Source: Burkholderia multivorans ATCC BAA-247 (GTDB lineage Bacteria > Pseudomonadota > Gammaproteobacteria > Burkholderiales > Burkholderiaceae). From it: a DNA stretch of 64,000 nt. The stretch spans positions 2,108,001 to 2,172,000 of the forward strand of contig NZ_CP009831.1 in assembly GCF_000959525.1 (NCBI RefSeq). Reading direction: 5' to 3'. Of this stretch, positions 54,231-63,273 are shown one piece after another. The notes under the pieces are model-generated. The model worked only from the letters and a program-made list of their open reading frames with translations. It did no database searches and was not told the DNA's origin. The stretch's first letter is position 1, and every line of letters starts with the position of its first letter. The position numbers and the translations under genes were made by a program.

Positions 54231-57200
54231 ATGAACCGCACATACCGCTCGATCTGGAACGAGGCGCTCGGCGCCTGGGTCGCGGCATCCGAACTCGACG
54301 CCGCGCGCGGAAAGCCGAACAAGTCCGCCGTCGCGATCGCCGCCGCCGTCGTGCTGACGGCGCTGCCCGCCCTGGCAAGCGCCAACACGTTCGTGCCCGG
54401 CACGACGAACGGCTCGCAATTCACCGTCTCGTCGTGTACGTCGAGCGGCGGCAACGGCACCGTCGGCCGCACGACCACCGGCAACACGAACGCATATGCA
54501 TCCGACGGCTCCGGCACGTATTCGACCGTCGCCGGCTGTAACGCGAGCGGCAACAGCAACCTCGCGGCCACCGCCTACGGCGCGTTTGCGCAGATCACCG
54601 GCACGGGCGGCACCGCGACGGGCTTCCTGTCGTCGGCCGCGCTGTGGGGCACGGCGGCCGGCCTCGAATCGACCGCGAGCGGCGCCGGTTCGACCGCGCT
54701 CGGCTTCGGCGCAACCGCGAATGCGCTGAACTCGGTGGCGATCGGCGGTGCGGCCGGCAACGGCACGACGCCGCTGTCGTACGCGAACTCGACGATCGCG
54801 TCGGGCGCCGGCGCGGTCGCGATCGGCAGCAACGCGACGAAGGGCGCGCAAGCGGCCGCGTCGGACGGCATCGCGATCGGCGGGCAGTCGTCGGTCGCGT
54901 CGGCGGCCACGTCGGGCATCGCGGTCGGCCGCGGTGCAACCGTCAACGGCGCATACGGCATCGCGCAAGGCGACGGTGTCGTGTCGGGTGCGACCGGCCG
55001 CAACGTGGCGATCGGCTCGACCGGCACGACGGCGAACGGCGGTACGGCAAGCGGCGGCGCGGTTGCGATCGGCCGCGGTCAGACGGCGACCGGCGACGGC
55101 GCAGTGGCAATCGGCGACCCGAACAGCGCGACCGGCACCGGCGCGCTCGCGGTCGGCGCGAACAACACGTCCAACGGCCAAGGCGCGGTGGCGCTCGGCA
55201 ACGCGAACTCGGCGAGCGGTACGGGCTCCGTCGCGATGGGCAACGGCAACACCGCGTCGAACAGCTCGGTGGCGATCGGCAGCTCGGCGAATGCGACGGG
55301 CACGAACGGCTCGGTCGCGATCGGCAACTCCGCGACGGCGAACGGCACGGGCGCGATCGCGCTCGGCAATGTCGGCAGCTTCGCGGCCAATACGCAGGCG
55401 ACCGGCGCAGACGCGCTCGCACTCGGCAACGGCGCGACGGCGAGCGGCAACGCGGGCGCGGTGGCCGTCGGTGCGGCCGCGGTCGCGTCGAACTCGTACG
55501 CGACCGCGTTCGGTTCGAACTCGACCGCGTCGGGCGCGGGTTCGGTCGCGTTCGCGCAAAACGCGACGGCGTCGGTGACGAATGCGATCGCGCTCGGCGT
55601 CGGGTCGACCGCGAACGTCGCGAATTCGGTCGCACTCGGCAGCAACTCGGTGACGAGCAGTGCGCTGACGTCGACGTCCGGCGGCACGACGCCGGTCAGC
55701 AACACGACGATCGGCGGCCAGACCTTCGGCAACTATGCGGGCGCGGGCGCGGCAGGCGGCGTCGTCAGCGTCGGTCAGCCGAACGCGGAGCGCCGCGTGC
55801 AGAACGTCGCCGCGGGGCTCGTCAGCGCGACCAGTACGGATGCGATCAACGGCAGCCAGCTCTATGCTGTGGCGAGCACGACGACGTCGAGCATCTCTTC
55901 GCTGTCGACTTCCGCTTCGACCGGGATTTCGTCGGCGAATAGTTCGATCGGGTCGCTGTCGACGGCGACGTCGAGCAGCATCTCTTCGCTGTCGACCTCG
56001 GCTTCGACGGGTATCTCGTCCGCCAATAGCTCGATCAAGTCGTTGTCGACGGGGCTGAGCTCGACCAATAGCTCTGTTACGTCGCTGTCGACTGGCCTTA
56101 GCTCGACCAATAGCTCCGTTACGTCGCTGTCCAGCTCGGCTTCGACCGGGATTTCGTCGGCGAACAGTTCGATCGGGTCGTTGTCGACTGCAACGTCGAG
56201 CAGCATCTCTTCGCTGTCGACTTCCGCTTCGACGGGTATCTCGTCGGCGAACAGCTCGATCGGATCGCTGTCGACGGGCCTTAGCTCCACCAATAGCTCG
56301 GTTACGTCGCTGTCGACTTCGGCTTCGACCGGCATCTCTTCGGCGAATAGCTCGATCGGATCGCTGTCCACGGGCCTGAGCTCGACCAACAGCTCTGTTA
56401 CGTCGCTGTCCACCTCGGCTTCGACCGGCATCTCGTCGGCGAATAGTTCGATCGGCTCGTTGTCGACTGCAACATCGAGCAGCATCTCTTCGCTGTCGAC
56501 TTCCGCTTCGACGGGTATCTCGTCGGCTAATAGCTCCATCGGATCGCTCTCGACTGCAACATCGAGCAGCATCTCTTCGCTGTCGACTTCCGCTTCGACG
56601 GGTATCTCGTCGGCTAATAGCTCCATCGGATCGCTCTCGACTGCAACGTCGAGCAGCATCTCTTCGCTGTCGACTTCCGCTTCGACCGGTATCTCGTCGG
56701 CGAACAGCTCGATCGGGTCGCTGTCGACGGGCCTTAGCTCCACCAATAGCTCGGTCACGTCGCTGTCCAGCTCCGCTTCGACCGGCATCTCGTCGGCGAA
56801 CAGCTCGATTGGCTCGCTGTCGACGGGCCTCAGCTCGACGAACAGCTCCGTCACGTCGCTGTCCACGTCGACCTCGACCGGCATCGCGTCGCTGTCGACC
56901 TCCACGTCGACCGCAATCGAAGCGGCGAAAACGCACTACTACAGCGTCAACGACGGCGGTACGCAAAAGGCGAACTACGCCAACGACGGGGCAACGGGCG
57001 TCAACGCGCTGGCCGCGGGCGTCGCGGCGAGCGCCGCCGGTGCGAGCAGCGTCGCGGTCGGCGATAGCGCAAACGCGAAAGCCAACGGCACGGTCGCGAT
57101 CGGTCGGAACGCGGTCGCGAACAACGTCGGCGACGTCGCGCTCGGCAGCGGCTCCGTGACGGCGGCGCCGAACCCGACGCCGACAGGCAGCGTCGGCGGC

Positions 57201-60200
57201 GTCACGCACACGTTCGCAGGCGGCAACCCGACCAGCGTCGTCAGCGTCGGCGACAAGGGCGCCGAGCGTCAGGTGACCAACGTCGCGGCCGGCCGCATCA
57301 CCGCCGACAGCACCGATGCGATCAACGGCTCGCAACTCTTCGCGACCAACTCGGCCGTCGACTCGCTGTCGACCACGGTGTCGTCGTCGAGCAACGCCAT
57401 TTCGTCGCTGTCGACGGGATTGTCGTCGACCAATAGCTCGGTCGTTTCGCTTTCGACTTCGACGTCGACGGGTCTGTCCTCGGCTAACAGCTCCATCGCC
57501 TCGCTCTCGACGTCGACTTCGACCGGTCTGTCGTCGGCCAACAGTTCGATCACGTCGCTCTCGACTTCGACCTCGACGGGTCTGTCGTCGGCCAACAGCT
57601 CGATCACGTCGCTCTCGACTTCGACTTCGACGGGTCTGTCATCGGCCAACAGCTCGATCGGATCTTTGTCGACCGGCCTCAGCTCGACCGATAGCTCGGT
57701 CGCTTCGCTTTCGACCTCGACCTCGACTGGCCTCTCGTCGGCTAACAGTTCGATCGGCTCTCTGTCGACCGGCCTCAGCTCGACCGATAGCTCGGTCGCT
57801 TCGCTCTCGACTTCGACTTCGACGGGTCTGTCGTCCGCTAACAGCTCAATCACGTCCCTGTCGACATCGACCTCGACCGGTCTGTCATCGGCTAACAGTT
57901 CGATCGGTTCTCTGTCGACAGGCCTCAGCTCGACCGATAGCTCGGTCGCGTCGCTTTCGACCTCGACCTCGACTGGTCTCTCGTCGGCGAACAGCTCAAT
58001 CGGCTCTCTGTCGACCGGCCTCAGCTCGACCGACAGCTCGGTCGCTTCGCTTTCGACCTCGACTTCGACCGGCCTCTCGTCCGCTAACAGCTCGATCGGC
58101 TCTCTGTCGACGGGCCTCAGTTCGACCGATAGCTCGGTCGCGTCGCTTTCGACCTCGACTTCGACCGGTCTCTCGTCCGCGAACAGCTCGATCGGCTCTC
58201 TGTCGACCGGCCTCAGCTCGACCGATAGCTCGGTCGCGTCGCTTTCGACTTCGACTTCGACTGGTCTCTCGTCGGCAAACAGCTCGATCGGTTCTCTGTC
58301 GACCGGCCTCAGCTCGACCGATAGCTCGGTCGCTTCGCTCTCGACTTCGACTTCGACGGGGCTCTCGTCGGCCAATAGTTCGATCACGTCGCTCTCGACT
58401 TCGACCTCGACGGGCCTGTCATCGGCCAACAGCTCGATCGGATCTTTGTCGACCGGCCTCAGTTCGACCGATAGCTCGGTCGCTTCGCTGTCGACTTCGA
58501 CGTCGACTGGCCTCTCGTCGGCGAATAGCTCGATCACGTCTCTGTCGACTTCGACTTCGACCGGCCTCTCGTCGGCAAACAGCTCGATCGGATCGCTGTC
58601 TACCGGCCTCAGCTCGACCGATAGCTCGGTCGCTTCGCTGTCGACCTCGACTTCGACCGGCCTCTCGTCCGCGAACAGCTCGATCGGCTCTCTGTCGACG
58701 GGCCTCAGCTCGACCGATAGCTCGGTCGCGTCGCTTTCGACCTCGACTTCGACCGGTCTCTCGTCCGCGAACAGCTCGATCGGCTCTCTGTCGACAGGCC
58801 TCAGCTCGACCGATAGCTCGGTCGCGTCGCTGTCGACTTCGACTTCGACTGGTCTCTCGTCGGCAAACAGCTCGATCGGTTCTCTGTCGACCGGCCTCAG
58901 CTCCACCGACAGCTCGGTCGCTTCGCTCTCGACCTCGACTTCGACCGGTCTCTCGTCGGCAAACAGCTCGATCGGTTCTCTGTCGACGGGCCTCAGCTCG
59001 ACCGATAGCTCAGTCGCTTCGCTCTCGACCTCGACTTCGACCGGCCTCTCGTCGGCGAATAGCTCGATCACGTCCTTGTCGACTTCGACCTCGACCGGTC
59101 TCTCGTCGGCTAACAGCTCGATCGGTTCTCTCTCGACCGGGCTCTCCTCCGCAAACAGCTCGATCACGTCCTTGTCGACCTCGACCTCGACCGGCCTCTC
59201 ATCGGCCACCAGCTCGATCGGCTCGCTGTCGACCGGCCTCTCCTCGGCCAACAGCTCGATCGGCTCCCTGTCGACCGGCCTCAGCTCGACCAACAGCTCG
59301 GTCGCTTCGCTGTCGACCGGCCTCAGCTCGACCGATAGCTCGCTCGCTTCGCTGTCGACCTCGACTTCGACCGGTCTCTCGTCGGCCACCAGCTCGATCG
59401 GCTCTTTGTCCACCGGGCTGAGCTCGACCGACAGCACGCTCACGTCGCTGTCCACGTCGACCTCGTCGGGCATCGGCTCGCTGTCCACCGGCCTGAGCAC
59501 CGCGAACGACTCGATCACGTCCCTCTCCACGTCGACGTCGACCGCCATCCAGGCAGCGAAGACGCACTACTACAGCGTCAACGACAACGGCACGCAGCAG
59601 GGCAACTACAACAACGACGGCGCAACCGGCATCAACGCACTCGCAGCCGGCACGAACGCCGGTGCGACGGGCGCGAGCAGCGTCGCGGTCGGCGACGGCG
59701 CGACCGCGTCGTCCGACGACGCAGTCGCGATCGGCCACGACGCGACGGCGACCGGCGGCAAGGCCGTGTCGATCGGCTCGGCGAACACCGCGAGCGGGGA
59801 CGGCGCGGTCGCGCTCGGCGCAAAGAACGCGGCGACCGGCACCGGCGCAGTCGCACTCGGCAACGCCAACACGGCGACCGGCGACGGCTCGCTCGCGATC
59901 GGCAACACGTCGACGGCTGCCGGCGCGGGTTCGCTCGCCTTCGGTACGAACGCGGTCGCGAAGAACGTCAACGACGTCGCACTCGGCACCAACTCGGTCA
60001 CGGCAAACGCGAACCCGACGTCGAGCGCCACGATCGGCGGCGTCACGTACCTGTTCGCAGGCAGCGCGCCGACGAGCGTCGTGAGCGTCGGCGCGCCGGG
60101 CGCGGAACGCCAGATCACGAACGTCGCCGCCGGCCGGATCTCGGCCGACAGCACCGACGCGATCAACGGCAGCCAGCTCAACGCGACGAACCAGGCGGTC

Positions 60201-61061
60201 AACAGCCTCTCCACGTCGACCGCGTCGAACATCTCGTCGCTGTCGACCGGCATCGGTTCGCTGTCGACGGGCCTGAGCTCGACGAACAGCACCGTCGCAT
60301 CGCTGTCCACGTCGACCTCGACGGCGATCGGCTCGCTGTCGACCGGCCTCAGCGCGACGAACAGCAACCTCACGTCGCTGTCCACGTCGACGTCGACCGG
60401 CATCGGCTCGCTGTCGACCGGCCTCAGCTCGACGAACAGCACGGTCGCGTCGCTGTCGACGGGCGTGACGAACATCAACAACCAGCTGACGCAGCTCTCG
60501 ACGACGCTGAACAACAACACGACGCGCTCGCTCACCACCAACGGCGTTACCGCCGACATGAACGGAACGGGCAACGATCGTCCGGTCGTCGCGGCCGGCT
60601 CGAACTCCGTCGCGATCGGCGCGAATTCGACGGACGGCGGCCGCTCGAACGTCGTGTCGGTCGGCAGCGACACGCAGCAGCGCCAGATCACGAACGTCGC
60701 GCCGGGCACGCAAGGCACCGACGCGGTGAACGTGAACCAGCTGACGGCCGTGCAGTCGACGCTGTCGACGGCGTTGTCGGGCCAGCAGGCGCAAATCAAC
60801 TCGCTCGGCTCGCAGCTGCAGCAGACGGACCAGATGGCGAAGCAGGGTATCGCGGCTGTCGGCGCGATGGCGTCGATCCCGCAGCTCGACCGCGACGCCA
60901 ACTTCGGGATGGGGATCGGCGCATCGACGTTCCTCGGCCAGAAGGCGATGGCCGTGAACATGCAGGCGCGCATCAGCGAGAACCTGAAGGCGTCGATCAA
61001 CGGCGGCTTCAGCGGCAACCAGAAGGTGATCGGCGCAGGCATGCTGTACCAGTGGAAGTAA
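54231..61061 (+). CDS. Trimeric autotransporter adhesin, complete, 2276 residues
   Basis: The ATG follows GGAGGT at ideal distance. Domain order: ESPR and signal peptide (MNRTYRSIWNEALGAW to about residue 50); a YadA-like head of SxAIGxxAxAxG repeats (about 90-480) ending in a neck with [15 protein letters not shown]; a first SLST stalk (about 544-897); a second head beginning HYYSVNDGGTQ with a neck; a very long second SLST stalk (about 1044-1772); a third head (HYYSVNDNGTQ); a short third stalk (about 1989-2082); then a coiled coil and the C-terminal YadA-type anchor ending GAGMLYQWK. The last about 75 residues should form the 12-strand trimeric barrel in the outer membrane. It shares the ESPR and stalk motif with the adhesin at 1-3594. 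Genes for an OmpA-like lipoprotein and two DUF2827 proteins follow. Confidence 0.96.
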   Translation: MNRTYRSIWNEALGAWVAASELDAARGKPNKSAVAIAAAVVLTALPALASANTFVPGTTNGSQFTVSSCTSSGGNGTVGRTTTGNTNAYASDGSGTYSTVAGCNASGNSNLAATAYGAFAQITGTGGTATGFLSSAALWGTAAGLESTASGAGSTALGFGATANALNSVAIGGAAGNGTTPLSYANSTIASGAGAVAIGSNATKGAQAAASDGIAIGGQSSVASAATSGIAVGRGATVNGAYGIAQGDGVVSGATGRNVAIGSTGTTANGGTASGGAVAIGRGQTATGDGAVAIGDPNSATGTGALAVGANNTSNGQGAVALGNANSASGTGSVAMGNGNTASNSSVAIGSSANATGTNGSVAIGNSATANGTGAIALGNVGSFAANTQATGADALALGNGATASGNAGAVAVGAAAVASNSYATAFGSNSTASGAGSVAFAQNATASVTNAIALGVGSTANVANSVALGSNSVTSSALTSTSGGTTPVSNTTIGGQTFGNYAGAGAAGGVVSVGQPNAERRVQNVAAGLVSATSTDAINGSQLYAVASTTTSSISSLSTSASTGISSANSSIGSLSTATSSSISSLSTSASTGISSANSSIKSLSTGLSSTNSSVTSLSTGLSSTNSSVTSLSSSASTGISSANSSIGSLSTATSSSISSLSTSASTGISSANSSIGSLSTGLSSTNSSVTSLSTSASTGISSANSSIGSLSTGLSSTNSSVTSLSTSASTGISSANSSIGSLSTATSSSISSLSTSASTGISSANSSIGSLSTATSSSISSLSTSASTGISSANSSIGSLSTATSSSISSLSTSASTGISSANSSIGSLSTGLSSTNSSVTSLSSSASTGISSANSSIGSLSTGLSSTNSSVTSLSTSTSTGIASLSTSTSTAIEAAKTHYYSVNDGGTQKANYANDGATGVNALAAGVAASAAGASSVAVGDSANAKANGTVAIGRNAVANNVGDVALGSGSVTAAPNPTPTGSVGGVTHTFAGGNPTSVVSVGDKGAERQVTNVAAGRITADSTDAINGSQLFATNSAVDSLSTTVSSSSNAISSLSTGLSSTNSSVVSLSTSTSTGLSSANSSIASLSTSTSTGLSSANSSITSLSTSTSTGLSSANSSITSLSTSTSTGLSSANSSIGSLSTGLSSTDSSVASLSTSTSTGLSSANSSIGSLSTGLSSTDSSVASLSTSTSTGLSSANSSITSLSTSTSTGLSSANSSIGSLSTGLSSTDSSVASLSTSTSTGLSSANSSIGSLSTGLSSTDSSVASLSTSTSTGLSSANSSIGSLSTGLSSTDSSVASLSTSTSTGLSSANSSIGSLSTGLSSTDSSVASLSTSTSTGLSSANSSIGSLSTGLSSTDSSVASLSTSTSTGLSSANSSITSLSTSTSTGLSSANSSIGSLSTGLSSTDSSVASLSTSTSTGLSSANSSITSLSTSTSTGLSSANSSIGSLSTGLSSTDSSVASLSTSTSTGLSSANSSIGSLSTGLSSTDSSVASLSTSTSTGLSSANSSIGSLSTGLSSTDSSVASLSTSTSTGLSSANSSIGSLSTGLSSTDSSVASLSTSTSTGLSSANSSIGSLSTGLSSTDSSVASLSTSTSTGLSSANSSITSLSTSTSTGLSSANSSIGSLSTGLSSANSSITSLSTSTSTGLSSATSSIGSLSTGLSSANSSIGSLSTGLSSTNSSVASLSTGLSSTDSSLASLSTSTSTGLSSATSSIGSLSTGLSSTDSTLTSLSTSTSSGIGSLSTGLSTANDSITSLSTSTSTAIQAAKTHYYSVNDNGTQQGNYNNDGATGINALAAGTNAGATGASSVAVGDGATASSDDAVAIGHDATATGGKAVSIGSANTASGDGAVALGAKNAATGTGAVALGNANTATGDGSLAIGNTSTAAGAGSLAFGTNAVAKNVNDVALGTNSVTANANPTSSATIGGVTYLFAGSAPTSVVSVGAPGAERQITNVAAGRISADSTDAINGSQLNATNQAVNSLSTSTASNISSLSTGIGSLSTGLSSTNSTVASLSTSTSTAIGSLSTGLSATNSNLTSLSTSTSTGIGSLSTGLSSTNSTVASLSTGVTNINNQLTQLSTTLNNNTTRSLTTNGVTADMNGTGNDRPVVAAGSNSVAIGANSTDGGRSNVVSVGSDTQQRQITNVAPGTQGTDAVNVNQLTAVQSTLSTALSGQQAQINSLGSQLQQTDQMAKQGIAAVGAMASIPQLDRDANFGMGIGASTFLGQKAMAVNMQARISENLKASINGGFSGNQKVIGAGMLYQWK
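55880..56925 (+). repeat. First SLST repeat array of the adhesin
   Basis: About 1 kb of 42-bp units encodes variants such as SLSTSASTGISSANSSIG and [14 protein letters not shown]. Several 84- and 126-bp blocks are almost identical at DNA level, for example the two copies around 56470-56680. Confidence 0.9.
57400..59545 (+). repeat. Second, 2.1-kb SLST repeat array of the adhesin
   Basis: More than 45 consecutive 42-bp units encode SLSTSTSTGLSSANSSI and [14 protein letters not shown], mostly alternating as an 84-bp super-repeat. The near-identity of the units makes copy-number change by recombination, and assembly error, likely. Confidence 0.92.
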
Positions 61062-61182
61062 CGCGCCGCGCCGCCCGCGCGGTCGGCCTGCGAGGCCGGC
61101 CGCGTCGCGGCGGCCGGCTGCACGATGCGCGCGGCACGATCTGCGGCGCGCTTGTGTCCATTCAGGATTCGAGGACGAAACC

Positions 61183-61845
61183 GTGAACAAACTCGCTCTT
61201 GCGCTCGCACTGTCGAGCGCGGCGCTCGCCGCCTGCTCGACGGCATCGGGCCCGACCTTCAGCGCCTCCGAACTGCAGCCGCGCGATGGCGTGCGGACGT
61301 TCCAGGTGGACTGCCACGGTCTGCTGTCCGGCCCGCAAACCTGCATGAAGGCCGCGCGGAAGATCTGCGGCGAACAACCCGTGCGCGCCGTCGACACGAT
61401 GCGCGCGCTGCGCGACGGCAGCGATCCGGCCACGCTGGTGTTCCAGTGCGGCGCCCCGCCGGCCGACGCCGCCCCGGCCGCCGAGCCCGCGCCCGCCGCG
61501 GTCGAACATGTGAGCCTCGCCGGCGACGCGCTGTTCGCAAGCGGCCTCGCGACGCTGACGCCGGCCGCCCGCGCGTCGCTCGACAAGCTGCTGAACGCGT
61601 ACGGCGACCGCTCGTACACGCAAGTCAGCGTCACCGGCTATACGGATTCGGTCGGCAGCGACGCATCGAATCTCGCGCTGTCGAAGCGGCGGGCGGAAGC
61701 CGTCGCCGCCTATCTGCAGCAGCGCGGGCTGAATGCGCGCACGCTGACGGTGACGGGGCGCGGCAGCGCCGATCCGATCGCGACGAACGCGACGGCCGAA
61801 GGCCGCGCGACCAACCGCCGCGTGGAAATCTCGCTGCAGCGCTGA
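61183..61845 (+). CDS. OmpA-family lipoprotein
   Basis: This 220-residue protein has a lipoprotein signal with lipobox LAAC (Cys18) followed by Ser, which favours the outer membrane. A short Cys-containing middle region follows (VDCHGLLSGPQTCMKAARKICG). The C-terminal OmpA domain binds peptidoglycan (VTGYTDSVGSDASNLALSKRRAEAV, then GATNRRVEI-like ending). Translation starts at GTG after GAGGAC. It is 121 bp behind the adhesin gene on the same strand and may help hold the adhesin complex to the cell wall. Confidence 0.92.
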   Translation: MNKLALALALSSAALAACSTASGPTFSASELQPRDGVRTFQVDCHGLLSGPQTCMKAARKICGEQPVRAVDTMRALRDGSDPATLVFQCGAPPADAAPAAEPAPAAVEHVSLAGDALFASGLATLTPAARASLDKLLNAYGDRSYTQVSVTGYTDSVGSDASNLALSKRRAEAVAAYLQQRGLNARTLTVTGRGSADPIATNATAEGRATNRRVEISLQR

Positions 61846-61854
61846 CGCGCCGCG

Positions 61855-61882
61855 GCCGGCGGCCGGCGGCCGGCGGCGCATG
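61855..61882. repeat. Short tandem repeat of GGCCGGC
   Basis: Three to four copies of the heptamer GGCCGGC follow the lipoprotein stop codon. It is GC-rich and self-complementary, so it may act as an end hairpin; the 268-bp gap to the next gene otherwise shows nothing clear. Confidence 0.6.
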
Positions 61883-62113
61883 GACCGACGACACTGTCGC
61901 GAACGGCCGCCCCACTCCACAAACCGGCGACTTCCGTGCCACAATCGCCGCAGCCGCCGAGCGGGGCCCGTCGGCGCGCGCCGCCGCGCCATGCGCGGCA
62001 CGTCGGCTGCCCCGCTCGCGCGTACGCAACCATGACGATCCACGGCGCGCCGTGTTCGTGCGAGGCGCTCGGCGCCGCGGCCGAACGCGCGCCGCCGCAG
62101 AGGAAAAAAGCTG

Positions 62114-63259
62114 GTGACGGACATCAATGAAACCGCTTCGGGCCGCGCCCGCAAGCAACGGCCGGCGGTCGGCATCTCGCTGTTCGCGCGCGACGGCCAG
62201 GCGATCTGGGAAAACGGCATCCATCAGAACATCGCATTCCTCGCGATGATGCTCAAGCGCTCGGACCGCGTGGGCCCGGTCTATTTCCTGAACGGCGGCG
62301 ACGCGAAGGCACTGCCGGCCGGACTCGATCTCGACGGCCTCGACGTGCCGCTCGTGAATCCGGCCGACGTCACGCACGACATCGACGTCGTGATCGAAAT
62401 GGGCGCGCAGCTGCCGGTCGAATGGCTCAGACATGTGAAGGCGCTCGGCGCGAAGCTCGTCGCCTGCTATGTCGGCCATACGTACAGCGGTCTGGCCGAA
62501 ACGCCGATCTTCGACAAGCCGTCGGGTCACATCTTCAACGGCACGCAATTCGACGAAGTCTGGGTGCTCGAGAAGTCGCAAAAGATCGACGTGCCGCTGC
62601 TGCGCACGCTGACGCGCGCGCCCGTCTATACGATTCCGCATCTGTGGTCGCCGTATTTTCTCGATCGCCGCATCGCCGCGCTCGCGGCCGAAGGCGCGAC
62701 GTTCGGCTATCGGCCGGGCCGCCGCCCGTGGCGGCTCGCGACGCTCGAGCCGAACATCTCGGTCGTGAAGACCTGCCACTATCCGATGCTCGTGTGCGAC
62801 GAACTTTATCGCGCGCGCCCCGATACGGTGCAGCACCTGTTCGTCGTCAACTCGATGCACATGAAGGAACATCCGACCTTCGTGCACTTCGCGAACAGCC
62901 TCGATCTCGTGCGTCAGCACAAGGCGACGTTCGAGCCGCGCCTCGATCTACCGGGCTTCATGGCGCGCCATGCGGACGCCGTCGTGTCCCACCACTGGGA
63001 AAACGCGCAGAACTACCTGTACTACGACGTGCTGTACGGCGGCTACCCGCTGCTCCACAACTCGCCGCTGCTCGGCGACGCCGGCTACTACTATCCGGAC
63101 TTCGATTCCGCCACGGGCGGGCGCGTGCTGCTCGATGCGTGGCTGCATCACGACGAACGGCTCGACGACTATCGCGCCAAGGCCGACCGGCTGCTGCGCG
63201 CGGTCTCGATCGACAACCCCGCGAACCTCGACGCGTTCCTCGCGCGTCTGGTCGCCTGA
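62114..63259 (+). CDS. DUF2827 protein (glycosyltransferase-like), first copy
   Basis: This 381-residue cytoplasmic protein has the DUF2827 opening GISLFARDGQAIWENGIHQN and the segments VYTIPHLWSPYFLD, RLATLEPNISVVKTCHYPM and HHWENAQNYLYYDVLYGGYPLLHNSP. The last stretch resembles the nucleotide-sugar region of GT-B glycosyltransferases. The start is a GTG at 62114 with AGAGGAAAAAAG upstream. It lies downstream of the adhesin and lipoprotein genes and is followed 14 bp later by a paralogue. A role in sugar addition to the adhesin is inference from position. Confidence 0.85.
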   Translation: MTDINETASGRARKQRPAVGISLFARDGQAIWENGIHQNIAFLAMMLKRSDRVGPVYFLNGGDAKALPAGLDLDGLDVPLVNPADVTHDIDVVIEMGAQLPVEWLRHVKALGAKLVACYVGHTYSGLAETPIFDKPSGHIFNGTQFDEVWVLEKSQKIDVPLLRTLTRAPVYTIPHLWSPYFLDRRIAALAAEGATFGYRPGRRPWRLATLEPNISVVKTCHYPMLVCDELYRARPDTVQHLFVVNSMHMKEHPTFVHFANSLDLVRQHKATFEPRLDLPGFMARHADAVVSHHWENAQNYLYYDVLYGGYPLLHNSPLLGDAGYYYPDFDSATGGRVLLDAWLHHDERLDDYRAKADRLLRAVSIDNPANLDAFLARLVA

Positions 63260-63273
63260 ACCGGAGCATGCAC

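Noticed and set aside
55880-59545. Regular repeats that could suggest a CRISPR array
   Set aside because: The units are contiguous 42-bp coding repeats in one reading frame with no unique spacers.
55862-59548. Long minus-strand open frames (347 and 759 residues) with repeats such as VELRPVDSE, opposite the adhesin stalk
   Set aside because: They are the exact antisense of the SLST repeats; periodic codon use keeps the opposite frame open. No start signal or family match.
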